Assembly: GCA_016124445.1 (NCBI GenBank)
Contig: WGNR01000012.1
Location: 1 to 64,000, forward strand
Source: a bacterium
GTDB lineage: Bacteria; Planctomycetota; Planctomycetia; Pirellulales; Pirellulaceae
Reading direction: 5' to 3'
DNA length: 64,000 nt
The translations under genes and the position numbers were made by a program. Under the pieces are notes generated by a model. It ran no database searches. It was not told the origin of the DNA and was given only the letters and a program-made list of their open reading frames with translations. Shown piece by piece: positions 1 to 9,330 of this stretch. Numbering within the stretch: the first letter of the stretch is position 1; every line of letters starts with the position of its first letter.

Positions 1-111
1 ACTTTTGGTTCAAGTGGTTTTCACGAACCCAACGAACCCAAAAGTGGGACGACCACCCATTCACTCAAGCAAGTCACTACCTTATTTATAAAAAGAAGCC
101 TTGAAGAGCTA

Positions 112-132
112 AGCCTCTTCGAGGCTTTTTTT
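112..132 (+). terminator. rho-independent terminator of a gene left of the window
   Basis: A perfect 6-bp stem (AGCCTC/GAGGCT, loop TTC) is followed directly by seven T on the plus strand. It would end a plus-strand transcript whose gene lies before base 1. The convergent sigma-factor gene ends at 181. Confidence 0.7.
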
Positions 133-180
133 ATGCGCGCTTATTGATCGCAGTGCTTCGCGATGATTCAACCCGGCAAT

Positions 181-1041
181 TTACAACTCGTTCAAGCCTT
201 TCAGTACCGCTTTAATCTTGGCCCGAGTTCGCATGCAGATTGTTCGTGACAATGCTTCTTCTATCTCAAACTTCTCGGCAATCTCTTTGTGTGGCATTTC
301 AGCAACGTGGAACGCCCGGAAAACCTGCCAGTCTCGCTCGCTACAGGTTTGCTCGACCTGGTTCATGGCGAAGTCGACGACGAACTTTTTGTGCTCGCGT
401 TCCCATTTCTGGCTTTCTTCGCTGTTGTTGTCGTACAGCGTCTTCAGTTCAACTTCGGTTGAATGATACTTCTCGCGATTGGCCGCGGTGCGAATGGCGC
501 GGCGGCCGACGTTGGCGGCGATTTGGCGCATGTAGTTCCGAGTCGAGCCGATCCGGCTCCGCTGGAAACGGGCAATCTTTTTGAACATCACGATGATGCA
601 GGTCTGCACCAGGTCGTCGATGCTTTGGTCGCCGACGTAGCCGCTGGGGAATTTGCTCCAAAAGTAAGCCGCCCACAGAGGACTGTAGCGATCAATAAAC
701 TTCGCCCAGTCATCGTTGGCGTTTTCGGCCATCCCTTTCAGCATTTTCAGGTCGGTTCCCTGCATCAGTTCCGAGTAGTCGGTCCAGATCGTCTGCCAGA
801 GCGGGCGACACGCGGCCGGCAATTCTTCCAGCATCTCCCAGGTCACCAGGTTCAGAAATTCCAAGCTTCCCAGCGAATCGTCGTTTTCTGGCAACTGACG
901 GATGCCTTGGCGAATCTTCTGCCAATCGGCTTGGGCATTTTCTTCACATGCAGCGATGAAGCTATCGCTTAACGCCGGCTCTCCATGCCTGAGCAGCTCC
1001 TTAAGCTGCTTGACGTTCTGCGTAGGTTCCGAGTTGGACAT
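181..1041 (-). CDS. ECF-like RNA polymerase sigma factor
   Basis: The 286-residue product looks like a sigma-70 family protein of the ECF type with an unusual N-terminal extension of about 105 residues. Sigma region 2 is visible around residues 110-185: a DDWAKFIDRYSPLW start, then a DQSIDDLVQTC segment typical of region 2.2, and a STRNYMRQIAANVGRRAIR helix that would correspond to 2.4. Region 4 is weaker, around residues 225-282, with a helix-turn-helix near MPHKEIAEKFEI and ending in a basic helix. Such factors direct RNA polymerase to a small regulon, usually under control of a partner. No anti-sigma gene is adjacent: the next gene is divergent and encodes a secreted protein. The factor therefore may be controlled by its own N-terminal extension, which is inference. 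Confidence 0.8.
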   Translation of the reverse strand: MSNSEPTQNVKQLKELLRHGEPALSDSFIAACEENAQADWQKIRQGIRQLPENDDSLGSLEFLNLVTWEMLEELPAACRPLWQTIWTDYSELMQGTDLKMLKGMAENANDDWAKFIDRYSPLWAAYFWSKFPSGYVGDQSIDDLVQTCIIVMFKKIARFQRSRIGSTRNYMRQIAANVGRRAIRTAANREKYHSTEVELKTLYDNNSEESQKWEREHKKFVVDFAMNQVEQTCSERDWQVFRAFHVAEMPHKEIAEKFEIEEALSRTICMRTRAKIKAVLKGLNEL

Positions 1042-1310
1042 AAGAACAACAGAGGTCCGAATCGAGGGGAACGAAGGTCACGGAAAAAGTTTTTTCGCGT
1101 TTGTTGTCACATCAGATCGCGACGGGGCATTTCTTTTATGTCAGCGGGAAGCAAGGGTGCTCGCCACGAGAATTCAACTGCTTCCCACCGGCACGCCGCC
1201 GCGACGTTATCCGCGTCGGCATTCGATAGCAGTCGACGACATTCTATCTCCCCCGGCGAGGGCGAATCAACTTGCCCTGTTTCCAGACCCTTTTTCAGAA
1301 AGTGAATCCA

Positions 1311-1856
1311 ATGTCCATTCAACGCTCGATTCTGACTCTGGCTGTTTCCCTGGCTTCGATCTTCGCGATCCTGGATACGGCAATGGCCCAAGACCAGGCA
1401 GCCATCAGCAAGACTCGCCGCTTTCTCGAGACGACCACCAATGCCCGCTATGTGATTAGCTTCGCTCACTTCGGAGCTGATTTCAAACAGATGGATTACC
1501 TCGGCACCGTTGACGTAAAAGATCGCTACGGAAACAAGATCCCCGGCGAGTTCGCATTGGTCTACTACTACACCTGGGACGCATATGGGGCAGGACATAC
1601 CAAGATCGCTTACCTGTGCGACAAAAATGGCAACATCGAAGACGTCCAGGTGCTTTCGTGCGATGCCAACGTTCAACGACCGTTTGCCATGGCCAATGTC
1701 AGCATCAAGCTGATCGGGCAGATTGTGATCGAAGCATTTCGAGAGCAGATGAAGCCAGACGAGCTCCGCAAGGCTCAGGCCTTGGTCCAAGCCGCAGACT
1801 CAGAAGGGCTGCTCGAAATGGGAATCGGCTTTCGGCAGCAACTGAATATCCGCTGA
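1311..1856 (+). CDS. secreted hypothetical protein
   Basis: A protein of 181 residues that I do not recognise. It starts with a clear signal peptide: a basic MSIQR start, a hydrophobic core (ILTLAVSLASIFAIL) and an Ala-x-Ala cleavage site at TAMAQ near residue 25. The rest is a small soluble domain rich in aromatic residues, with the segment LVYYYTWDAYGAGHTKIAYLCDK in the middle and two Cys (in YLCDK and LSCDA) that could form a disulphide after export. The ATG at 1311 is chosen because upstream in-frame starts would put residues before the signal peptide. It is a single-gene unit on the plus strand, divergent from the sigma factor and closed by a strong terminator at 1976-2013. Confidence 0.75.
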   Translation: MSIQRSILTLAVSLASIFAILDTAMAQDQAAISKTRRFLETTTNARYVISFAHFGADFKQMDYLGTVDVKDRYGNKIPGEFALVYYYTWDAYGAGHTKIAYLCDKNGNIEDVQVLSCDANVQRPFAMANVSIKLIGQIVIEAFREQMKPDELRKAQALVQAADSEGLLEMGIGFRQQLNIR

Positions 1857-1975
1857 GCCAAGTATTCAGCGAACTATAACGTCAAGAGGCAACGCAGCTC
1901 TCACCAGACATGGTGATCAACAACGAGAAGCAACCACCGATCCATGTAGCAAGTCTCCCTGCGTTGTTTGGATGA

Positions 1976-2013
1976 AAGCCTCTCGGAGCATCACGCTCCG
2001 GGAGGCTTTTTTT
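1976..2013 (+). terminator. rho-independent terminator after the secreted protein gene
   Basis: A long hairpin pairs AAGCCTCTCGGAGC with GCTCCGGGAGGCTT around an ATCAC loop, with one T/G position in the middle of the stem. Seven or more T follow it on the plus strand. It lies 120 bp after the stop codon at 1856. Confidence 0.8.
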
Positions 2014-2040
2014 GTGGGTTCGCGGCAAATGCAATTCAGC

Positions 2041-2137
2041 GTAAGGTGCGAGAAGAGGGGCGAAGCCGAACGTATTGCATCGTCTTAGTTGTTGGTAGCC
2101 GCATTCGGTGCGATACGCTTCGCTGCTCGCACCCTAC
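2041..2137. repeat. MITE/REP-like repeat, copy 1
   Basis: A 97-bp element whose left end reads GTAAGGTGCGAG and whose right end reads CTCGCACCCTAC, so the ends are an imperfect terminal inverted repeat of about 12 bp. The reverse complement of the element matches 35065-35162 closely along its length. Shared blocks include GTAGGGTGCGAGCAGCGA, the ATCGCACC-AATGCGG block and the CGTTCGGCTTCGCC block. There is no room for a protein inside it. It lies between the terminator at 1976-2013 and the 3' end of the metallophosphoesterase gene. Confidence 0.75.
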
Positions 2138-2187
2138 CAGTGAAAGCGAATTCCTATCGGGTACCTGACATCGTCGCGAGCTTAAAC

Positions 2188-3597
2188 TTACTTGTCGCTG
2201 CTTTCCGCTCCGTCAAAATCGATCGGCGTTTTCGATTCCGGAATCGCGTAGCGGGCCGTTTTGCCGAGATAGTCTTGAGCCAGGATCAAGTTAATTCCGT
2301 GGTAAGACTTGTCGTGCCGCTTGCCCAGGTAGCTAACCTCGAAGGTAATCTTCTTCGATTCGCCAGGGGCAATCTGGCCGTGGGAATGATTGGGCGTGAT
2401 CGTCCAATGCGAATCGCGGCTGGTCGGCGTCAGCGTGAAATCGATCGGGCGGTCGGCCGGGTTTTCGATCGTGGCGACGATCGTCCCTTCTTCAACATCT
2501 TGACCACCCGGAATCAGCTTGGTCGTGATCACCGGACGCTGTTCGGCCAGCGTGGTTGCCTGGGCTTGAAGTTCGGCCGTGATCTCACGCGGGTCGATCG
2601 CTTCGCCGACCGGGAACGCCGCCATGGCGACCTGCTTCGGACGAACCGTAACCAAATGATATTGATGCAGGTAACCAACATCAGGCAGCTTGCTCGATTG
2701 GCTGCCGCCGACCGTTGCCAAGGTCACGTATTCGATGCCGTCCTGGGGATCGTATCGCATGTAATGAATATGCCCGGCGAACACGGCGGTCACGTTGCCT
2801 GCCTTTTTGAGCAGCGGATGAACGCGATCTTTCCAGTCGTTGCCATAGTTGCCTCCCAGCCAGCGCGGATGGTGCAGGAAGATGAACTGGTGGTCACAAT
2901 CCTTGCCTCGCTCGAGCGAATCTTCCAGGAACTTTAATTGTTCGGCGCTGATCGTCTGGGCGGCAGGCTTCGAGAAAGTCTTTTCGCCGGTCTTCGGATC
3001 TCCTTCGTCGGAGTACAGCACGATAAAGTTGCAATTCTTGTGCTTGAACGAGTACCACAGCGGCCCGAAGAACATTTCGTAATGCTTATCGTGCTGGCCG
3101 GCCGGCATCTTCGGATCGTTCAGCGGGCGATAGTACACATCGTGGTTGCCGGCGACCGGGAACCACGGGCAAAGCAGTTCTTTCATGATTGCTTTGAACT
3201 CGACCATCTGCGACTTCCACTTTTCGGTCTGGTTGTAACCGTTGATCAAGTCGCCAACGGTCATCACCAGGTCTGGCTCAATCAGGTTCACATCGCGAAC
3301 CGCTTCCGCCAACACGTTCACCCCTTCTTCCGGACCGCCGGTTCGATCGCCAAACACGGCGAAGACGAACGCGTCTTCCTCGTTCGGCAGCGGCAACATC
3401 ACATCGCTCGAGCGCGTGGTGTAGAACCGCTTTTCGGTCGCCTGCTCAGTAGCGTGGTGATGATTGTGATGGTGCATGTGATGATCGTGCACCAGGTTCG
3501 GGGTAGGATTGGCCGGTTGTTCTTGTGCGGAAGCGGTGGCGAGTCCGAAAACTCCGATCCACAGAATGGCGGGCAAAAAGGCGAAGATTCTGTTCAT
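2188..3597 (-). CDS. secreted calcineurin-like metallophosphoesterase with His-rich N-terminus
   Basis: The 469-residue product has a signal peptide (residues 1-25, cleavage near ASAQ) followed by a striking His-rich stretch at residues 37-48 with nine His in twelve residues, probably a metal-binding tail. The phosphoesterase domain follows, with the conserved blocks AVFGDRTGG, MTVGDLINGY, PVAGNHDVY, FLHHPRW and AGHIHYMRYD. These correspond to the five motifs that bind two metal ions in this family. The first motif has Thr where the family usually has His (D-x-T rather than D-x-H). The C-terminal 150 residues look like an Ig-like beta domain. It should hydrolyse a phosphoester in the periplasm; the substrate cannot be told. 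It is a single gene with no close partner. Confidence 0.85.
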   Translation of the reverse strand: MNRIFAFLPAILWIGVFGLATASAQEQPANPTPNLVHDHHMHHHNHHHATEQATEKRFYTTRSSDVMLPLPNEEDAFVFAVFGDRTGGPEEGVNVLAEAVRDVNLIEPDLVMTVGDLINGYNQTEKWKSQMVEFKAIMKELLCPWFPVAGNHDVYYRPLNDPKMPAGQHDKHYEMFFGPLWYSFKHKNCNFIVLYSDEGDPKTGEKTFSKPAAQTISAEQLKFLEDSLERGKDCDHQFIFLHHPRWLGGNYGNDWKDRVHPLLKKAGNVTAVFAGHIHYMRYDPQDGIEYVTLATVGGSQSSKLPDVGYLHQYHLVTVRPKQVAMAAFPVGEAIDPREITAELQAQATTLAEQRPVITTKLIPGGQDVEEGTIVATIENPADRPIDFTLTPTSRDSHWTITPNHSHGQIAPGESKKITFEVSYLGKRHDKSYHGINLILAQDYLGKTARYAIPESKTPIDFDGAESSDK

Positions 3598-3803
3598 TCG
3601 ACAGGTCTCGTCAGTCAGGGGGGGATTGGAAGCAAGAGGTTTACTGAGAAGCTAACTTGTTGACTGAATGAAGTCCAGTTGCCTCGGCGCCTGGGCTAGG
3701 GAAACAACAAGAAGTTCATTCTTTTTGCTCCCCGAATTCAGCGACATACCTAGCCTGGCGGGCATTGAACCACAGAGAGTACCAACTGTTAGCAGGGGGT
3801 AAG

Positions 3804-4859
3804 CTAGACGTGTAGTTCGAACTTTGATTCGACTTCGGTTTCGTCCGAGTAGATCTGGACGAAGCGGGCGAATTCCTTCTTGCACTTCTCGAACGCTTCG
3901 ACGATGCGGGGATCGAAATGTTTGCCGCTACTTTCCAGGATGACTTGCTCGGCGTACTCGGTGCTGAAGGCTTCCTTGTAAATCCGTCGCGTCGTCAGCG
4001 CGTCGTAGACGTCGGCCACGGCGACGATGCGTGCCGAGAGGGGAATTTCGACGCCGTGTAGTCCGTAAGGGTAGCCGCTGCCGTCCCATTTTTCGTGATG
4101 GGCCACGGCAATGTCTCGGGCCATCCGCAGGAACTTGGCTTTGGGGAACTTCTTCAACGCGGCATCCAGCGTATCGGCACCGATGATCGTGTGCTTTTTC
4201 ATGATCTCGAATTCGTCCCGCGTCAGCTTCCCGGGCTTCAGCAGAACGCCGTCCGGAATGCCGACTTTGCCGATGTCGTGCAGCGGGCTGGTTTGATAGA
4301 TCAAGCGAACGAACTCGCCATCGATTGCGTCGGCGAACTGGGGCGACTTGGCCATCTCCTGGGCCAGGCAGCGCGAGTATTGCCGCACGCGTTCCAGGTG
4401 TTCGCCCGTTTCGGTATCGCGTGATTCCGCCAGGCGGGCCATGGCGAAGATCACCAGGTCGCGCGTTTCAAGTCCCACCAGGCGAATCCCGGCGTTGATC
4501 CGGGCCAACAGTTCCGGTGGGTTGAACGGCTTGACCATGAAGTCGTCCGCGCCTGACTTCATGCCCTCGACAATTTCGTCACTTCGTCCGCGGCTGGTCA
4601 GCAGGATGCAATAGACATACTGGTCGGTGAACTGCGTGCGGATCGTGCGGCAAAGTTCCAGACCGTTCATCACTGGCATTTCCCAGTCGGTAACGACCAT
4701 CTGGATCTCGTGCGTTTCGAGAATCTCGATTGCCTGGCGACCGTTCTCTGCCGTGAAGACCTGGAAGCCTTCGCGGGTCAGATAGCTTTCGATCATGTCC
4801 AAAGTGATATCGTCGTCATCGACCACCAGGATGCTGATGCGGGAATCGATGTTCATCAT
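3804..4859 (-). CDS. response regulator with HD-GYP domain (cyclic-di-GMP phosphodiesterase)
   Basis: A receiver domain fills residues 8-125, with the acidic pocket VVDDDD, phospho-acceptor Asp58 in VTDWEMP, and Lys110 in MVKPF. An HD-GYP domain follows from about 137 to 335, with HDIGKVGIPD at 194-203 (the HD pair), the HHEKWDGSGYP block at 254-264 and DVYDALTTRR at 283-292. All the metal-ligand residues expected of an active cyclic-di-GMP phosphodiesterase appear present. The layout matches RpfG-type regulators. Its ATG follows the TAG stop of the Amt-kinase gene with no spacer and its ribosome-binding site (GAGGAG) lies inside that gene, so the two are almost certainly co-expressed and probably act as cognate kinase and regulator. 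Confidence 0.9.
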   Translation of the reverse strand: MMNIDSRISILVVDDDDITLDMIESYLTREGFQVFTAENGRQAIEILETHEIQMVVTDWEMPVMNGLELCRTIRTQFTDQYVYCILLTSRGRSDEIVEGMKSGADDFMVKPFNPPELLARINAGIRLVGLETRDLVIFAMARLAESRDTETGEHLERVRQYSRCLAQEMAKSPQFADAIDGEFVRLIYQTSPLHDIGKVGIPDGVLLKPGKLTRDEFEIMKKHTIIGADTLDAALKKFPKAKFLRMARDIAVAHHEKWDGSGYPYGLHGVEIPLSARIVAVADVYDALTTRRIYKEAFSTEYAEQVILESSGKHFDPRIVEAFEKCKKEFARFVQIYSDETEVESKFELHV

Positions 4860-7800
4860 CTAACTCTCCTCGCCTGCTTCGGGGTCAAGCAGTTGGCGGA
4901 TTGCCGCTTCACAGTTGTCGAACTCTTGCGTCAATTTTTGCAGCATTGAATCGTATTCATCACTCTTTCGGTCGCGGGCCGCCAGTTCGATCGTTCCGGC
5001 GACCTGCGATACGGCTGCGGCCGCGACATTCGCCGCCATGCCTTTCAAGCTATGCGCGACCTGAACGATTTGGTCGGTTTCGCCTGAGTCGATATGTTTG
5101 GTCAGCAATTGAATGTCAGCCTTGCCGCGAAGGGTGAACTTTTCGAGCACCTTGCGAATCAGCCGCTCATCGTCGCCGCAACGTTCCCGTAATTCGGCGA
5201 TGGCAATTCGCTCCTCGACATCGACCGTTGGCTCGTTCTGCTTCTCTACCGAAATGGTTGGCGGCGAAACGGGCACTGGCGGAGCGGGCGGCGGGGAAGC
5301 CACCGGTGCGGTTGGGACGCGGCGACCGTCCAGTTGTTTCAGAATGGTTTGAATCAATTGCGTGCGATTGACGGGCTTCATGACGTAGTCGTCCATGCCT
5401 GCCGTCAGGCAGCGTTCCTGATCTCCCTTGATCGCTTGAGCCGTAAGGGCCACGATCGGCAAGCCTTTCAGCTTGGGGTTGGTCGTGTGGCTGAGCTGGC
5501 GAATCTTGCGAGTTGCCTCGAAGCCGTCCATTTCTGGCATTTCGCAGTCCATCAGCACCAGGTCAGTCTTCGATTGGCAGACGTACTGAACTGCCTGGCG
5601 TCCGTTTTCAGCAAGCTCGACCTCGAAGCCGGCGGCTTGCAGAATCTCTTCGGCGACCAGTCGGTTGATCTCGTTATCGTCGACTACCAGGATCGTTTTG
5701 CCGGCGTGTGGATGATCGCTCATCTCGCGTTCAACTTTTTTGTCCTTGTTGGCGATCGCCGGTTGGCTGGCCCCGCGTCCGCCGGAAAGGGAAACCAACG
5801 TATCGAGCAAACGCGATTGGCGAACCGGCTTGCTCAAGCAAGTCATTTCCAACCGCTTGAGCGCCTCGGTCGAAATGTCGCGATCATACGATGTCAGCAT
5901 CATCAGCTTGGTCTGTCGCAGGTGCTGCTTGCGGCAGATCTGATCGGCCAATGTCAGACCATCCATCTCGGGCATGATGTGATCGAGAATCGCCAGTTGG
6001 AACGGCACGTTGCGTTCGGCGGCGTCTTCCAACAGTTCGAGCGCTCGACTGCCGTTGCTGGCGGTGGTTGCTTCGACGCCCCAGGCCTGCAGTTGTTCTT
6101 TCAGGATCTGCAAGTTCATGTGATTGTCGTCAACGGCCAGCACACGCAGGCCCGCCACGTTCGGAATCGTTTCGCAGGTAGAGCGAACGATCGACTTGAG
6201 CGGCAAGGTAAACCAGAAGGTCGAGCCTTTGCCTGATTCGCTGTCGACGCCGATTTCACCGCCCATCAATTCGGTAAGCTGTTTGCAGATGGCCAGTCCC
6301 AAACCGGTTCCGCCATACTTGCGGGTCGTCGAGGCATCGACTTGCGAGAACGCTTTGAACAAACGTTCCACGCGGCTTTGCGGAATACCAATCCCGGTAT
6401 CTTCCACGGCAAAGCGAATCATCTGAGGCCCCTTTCCTTCAGGGCTGCCTGGCCTTTGATCAAGGGTCACGTGCAGGTTCACGCCGCCATGCTCGGTGAA
6501 CTTCACCGCGTTGGAGAACAAGTTGACCAACACCTGGCGCAGGCGTTCGGAATCGCCCATCACCGTATGCGGCACGTCGCCGCCGATGAAGCAGTTCAAT
6601 TCCAAACCGCGTGTTCGGCCTTGCGGCGTGAACATCTCCGGAATCGATTCGACCAGTTCATGCAGGACGAATTCGGAGTTCTCGAATTCGATGCCGCCTG
6701 CTTCGATCTTCGAGAAATCGAGAATGTCGTTGATCAGGTGCAACAGCGTGCTGGCCGAACTCTTGGCCAGGTCGACAAAACGTTCCTGTTTCTCTTCCAG
6801 CGGGGTTGCCGACAGTAGATCGAGAAAGCCGATCACCCCGTTAAGCGGCGTGCGGATTTCGTGACTCATGCTGGCCAGGAAGTCGCTCTTGGCGCGGTTG
6901 GCCGCTTCGGCCGCGTTGCGCTGATCCTCCATCCGGCGGGCCTGGCGGCGCTGGGTGATGTCTTCGACGGTACCTTCGTAGTAAAGCAGGTTGCCGTCGA
7001 CATCGCGCCGAGCGGAAGCGTTCTCTGAAATCCAGACCGTCTCGCCATTGGCTCGGCGAACTTCCGACTCGAAGGCAAAAACCACCTGGTGATCTTCAAT
7101 TGCCTGGATAAATTCTTTGCGGCGGTCTTGATCGACATAAATCTGGCTGCCGATATCAGTGACCGACTCGGCGATTTCGGTCAGATTATCATAGCCAAGC
7201 ATTCGTGCCAGGGCCGGATTGATCGTGACGAAACGCCCTTCCGGCGTCGACTGGTAGATCCCTTCGATCGCGTTCTCGAAGATCCCGCGGAATCGCTGTT
7301 CCGCTTCGGCACGCTGGCTCATCTCGGAGTTGACGCGCTTGAGCACGCGATTGTATTCCGCCGCGATCTGGCCCACTTCGGTATGCGGTTCGACATGCAC
7401 CTGGACCGAGAAGTCCGCTTTTTCGCGATGCCGCGACATGTTTTCCAGCAGATCGATCAGTTCGGTACTCGCACCATGTTCGGCAACGTTCAAGCCGATG
7501 CGTTCATGCTCTTCTGAGGTGCGGAACGGCATCACCAGGTTCGTCAGGTAAATCACTGCAAAGCCGCCGCCGAAAGACAAGGCGGCACACGACGAAACCC
7601 CTTTCAGCTGCACTAAAAACTGGCTCCACGCGGTCATCCCTTCGCCGAAGTGCGCCGGATCGGCCAGAAATGCCAGCGAAAGCGTTCCGAACATCCCGGC
7701 ACAAGCATGCGCCGGAAATGCGCCGATCACGTCGTCCACCTTGGCTCGTTCCAGCAAGTAAGTGAACAGCGAACAGATCAAGCCGGAGCCCACACCAATC

Positions 7801-8669
7801 AAAACGGCTGCCCAGGGAGCAACGATATGGCACGAGGCCGTAATACCGACCAGGCCGGCAACGACGCCGTTCATCGTTTGTCCGACGTCCGGCCGGCGAT
7901 AGATGGCCCACGATATTGCCAGGCAAGCCAGCCCGCCAAACGCGGCGGCCAGGTTCGTATTGACGATAATCTTGGGCACGTCGTCGGTCATGCCGAGCGT
8001 GCTTCCGCCGTTGAAACCGAACCAGCCGAACCACAAGATCATGACGCCGAAGGTCGCCAAGGTCAGGTTATGTCCATGAATGTGAGGCTGATCTTTGTCG
8101 AAGCGTCCCAGCCGCGGACCGATCACCAAGATGGCCGCCAGCGCGACCCAACCGCCCACCGAGTGCACCACGGTCGAGCCGGCGAAGTCGATAAACCCTT
8201 GCTGCGCCAGCCAGCCGGTGGGTTCGCCGTACAGCGCGCCACCCCAAGCCCAATGGCCGAAAATGGGATAGATAATGCCGGAGGTCATCAGTGCGATGAT
8301 CACGTAGCCGCGGAATCGAATTCGCTCGGCAACCGCGCCGGAGATAATCGTCGTAGCCGTTCCGCAGAACACCAGTTGGAACAGGAAGAAAGCCATCAGC
8401 CAGGGCGAAGAGTTTTCGCCGGGGCAGAATAAATCAGTACCGACCAGCCCGGCGTAGCTGGCCCCGAACATCAGGCCAAAGCCAAACAACCAGAACACGC
8501 TGGCCGAGATGCAGAAGTCGATCAGGTTCTTCAGTGCCACATTGAAGCTGTTCTTGGCACGAACCAGGCCGCTTTCCAACAGGCAGAAGCCACCCTGCAT
8601 CAACATAACTAGGGCGGCGCAAATCAGGAGCCAGGCAATATCAAGGTGGTGGGATAGTTCAGACGGCAT
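4860..8669 (-). CDS. ammonium transporter (Amt) fused to hybrid sensor histidine kinase
   Basis: The 1269-residue protein joins a full Amt channel to a phosphorelay kinase. Residues 1-385 are Amt-like with about eleven membrane segments and keep the pore signatures: Asp161 and His169 in [11 protein letters not shown], the second pore His at 321 in FPAHACAG, and the [11 protein letters not shown] block. A HAMP-like linker (about 385-450), a PAS domain (455-575), HisKA with the phospho-His603 in [10 protein letters not shown], and an ATPase domain (N box [25 protein letters not shown]) follow. Two receiver domains have candidate Asp896 and Asp1041. An HPt domain has His1206 in VAHSLKG. The Pro-rich 1119-1137 stretch is a linker. 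Amt-kinase fusions such as Ks-Amt5 of Kuenenia are known ammonium sensors. It probably signals to the adjoining HD-GYP regulator. Confidence 0.92.
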   Translation of the reverse strand: MPSELSHHLDIAWLLICAALVMLMQGGFCLLESGLVRAKNSFNVALKNLIDFCISASVFWLFGFGLMFGASYAGLVGTDLFCPGENSSPWLMAFFLFQLVFCGTATTIISGAVAERIRFRGYVIIALMTSGIIYPIFGHWAWGGALYGEPTGWLAQQGFIDFAGSTVVHSVGGWVALAAILVIGPRLGRFDKDQPHIHGHNLTLATFGVMILWFGWFGFNGGSTLGMTDDVPKIIVNTNLAAAFGGLACLAISWAIYRRPDVGQTMNGVVAGLVGITASCHIVAPWAAVLIGVGSGLICSLFTYLLERAKVDDVIGAFPAHACAGMFGTLSLAFLADPAHFGEGMTAWSQFLVQLKGVSSCAALSFGGGFAVIYLTNLVMPFRTSEEHERIGLNVAEHGASTELIDLLENMSRHREKADFSVQVHVEPHTEVGQIAAEYNRVLKRVNSEMSQRAEAEQRFRGIFENAIEGIYQSTPEGRFVTINPALARMLGYDNLTEIAESVTDIGSQIYVDQDRRKEFIQAIEDHQVVFAFESEVRRANGETVWISENASARRDVDGNLLYYEGTVEDITQRRQARRMEDQRNAAEAANRAKSDFLASMSHEIRTPLNGVIGFLDLLSATPLEEKQERFVDLAKSSASTLLHLINDILDFSKIEAGGIEFENSEFVLHELVESIPEMFTPQGRTRGLELNCFIGGDVPHTVMGDSERLRQVLVNLFSNAVKFTEHGGVNLHVTLDQRPGSPEGKGPQMIRFAVEDTGIGIPQSRVERLFKAFSQVDASTTRKYGGTGLGLAICKQLTELMGGEIGVDSESGKGSTFWFTLPLKSIVRSTCETIPNVAGLRVLAVDDNHMNLQILKEQLQAWGVEATTASNGSRALELLEDAAERNVPFQLAILDHIMPEMDGLTLADQICRKQHLRQTKLMMLTSYDRDISTEALKRLEMTCLSKPVRQSRLLDTLVSLSGGRGASQPAIANKDKKVEREMSDHPHAGKTILVVDDNEINRLVAEEILQAAGFEVELAENGRQAVQYVCQSKTDLVLMDCEMPEMDGFEATRKIRQLSHTTNPKLKGLPIVALTAQAIKGDQERCLTAGMDDYVMKPVNRTQLIQTILKQLDGRRVPTAPVASPPPAPPVPVSPPTISVEKQNEPTVDVEERIAIAELRERCGDDERLIRKVLEKFTLRGKADIQLLTKHIDSGETDQIVQVAHSLKGMAANVAAAAVSQVAGTIELAARDRKSDEYDSMLQKLTQEFDNCEAAIRQLLDPEAGEES

Positions 8670-9056
8670 CGGTCAGTCATTCAAGTAAAGACACAACGGT
8701 AGTTAGCCATCCGTCCTCGTTCCGCCTCGACCGAGAAAGGGCTGGGCAATCAGTGCCCACCCAATCTGGGCACCCTTGCTATTGAGAAAACCTTAGGTCG
8801 CAAATAAATACTGACAATCGCGATGCTTCGAGTTGGAGCAGAGTAACTGGTCGATTAGCCACCACCGATGGGCACCTGATACCGATCAGTGCGATTATGC
8901 GAGCGAAGATCGGCTTTACTCCGGCGCGCAAGAGACAAATACTCCGGAATCCCGCAAATGACCGTAGACGATCAATCGATACGTCTCGCGAGAAACGCGC
9001 AAACGCGAGATTCGATGTGGTCATTTTGTGACCACATCGCGTGGGAGATCGGCTGC
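8670..9056. other. 387-bp intergenic leader upstream of the Amt-kinase gene
   Basis: No gene is seen here. It holds the promoter region and leader of the Amt-kinase gene on the minus strand. Two hairpin-capable sites stand out: GTGCCCA/TGGGCAC at 8753-8773, and the perfect 11-bp inverted repeat at 9013-9039. Confidence 0.6.
9013..9039. promoter_or_regulatory. perfect 11-bp inverted repeat, possible operator
   Basis: CGATGTGGTCA and TGACCACATCG flank a 5-base TTTTG spacer. No T-run follows on either strand, so it is a poor terminator. It lies 344 bp upstream of the Amt-kinase start and just after the small hypothetical gene, where it could be an operator for a dimeric regulator or a transcript 3'-end stabiliser. 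Confidence 0.4.
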
Positions 9057-9305
9057 CTACCAGCCGGGAACTGACCAAAGCCCAGCTTCAACTTCAATCG
9101 GCGTTAGCTTGCCGGACTCGATATCGAGCCAATTCGGCTGCGGGCCCTCGTCGCCGAACTTCATGAGGATCGGCCGTTTGCCATAGGGAGAAAGCGGAAC
9201 GCCAAGATTCATTCCGGTCTTAATCACTTCGCTTCCCAACTGCCAAAGTCTACCCGTCTGCCAATCGATCTCGAAAACTCCAAACGGCACGACAAATGGA
9301 GACAT
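9057..9305 (-). CDS. small hypothetical protein, doubtful
   Basis: An 82-residue reading frame that begins 25 bp after the stop of the lipoprotein gene. The composition is protein-like (Trp-rich, with the segments KFGDEGPQPNWLD and EAGLWSVPGW), but I recognise no family, no signal peptide and no good ribosome-binding site. It may be a real downstream gene of the lipoprotein operon, or the surviving 3' part of a longer gene. Confidence 0.4.
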   Translation of the reverse strand: MSPFVVPFGVFEIDWQTGRLWQLGSEVIKTGMNLGVPLSPYGKRPILMKFGDEGPQPNWLDIESGKLTPIEVEAGLWSVPGW

Positions 9306-9330
9306 CCCAACGACGTCGCCGGCTTGGCTG

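Noticed and set aside
1107-1790. 227-codon minus-strand frame over the secreted protein gene
   Set aside because: The plus-strand gene has a real signal peptide, a fitting terminator and a better start; the minus frame has neither.
2089-2937. 282-codon plus-strand frame opposite the metallophosphoesterase
   Set aside because: The minus strand encodes all five phosphoesterase motifs; the plus frame is rich in Arg, Val and Phe as expected for a shadow.
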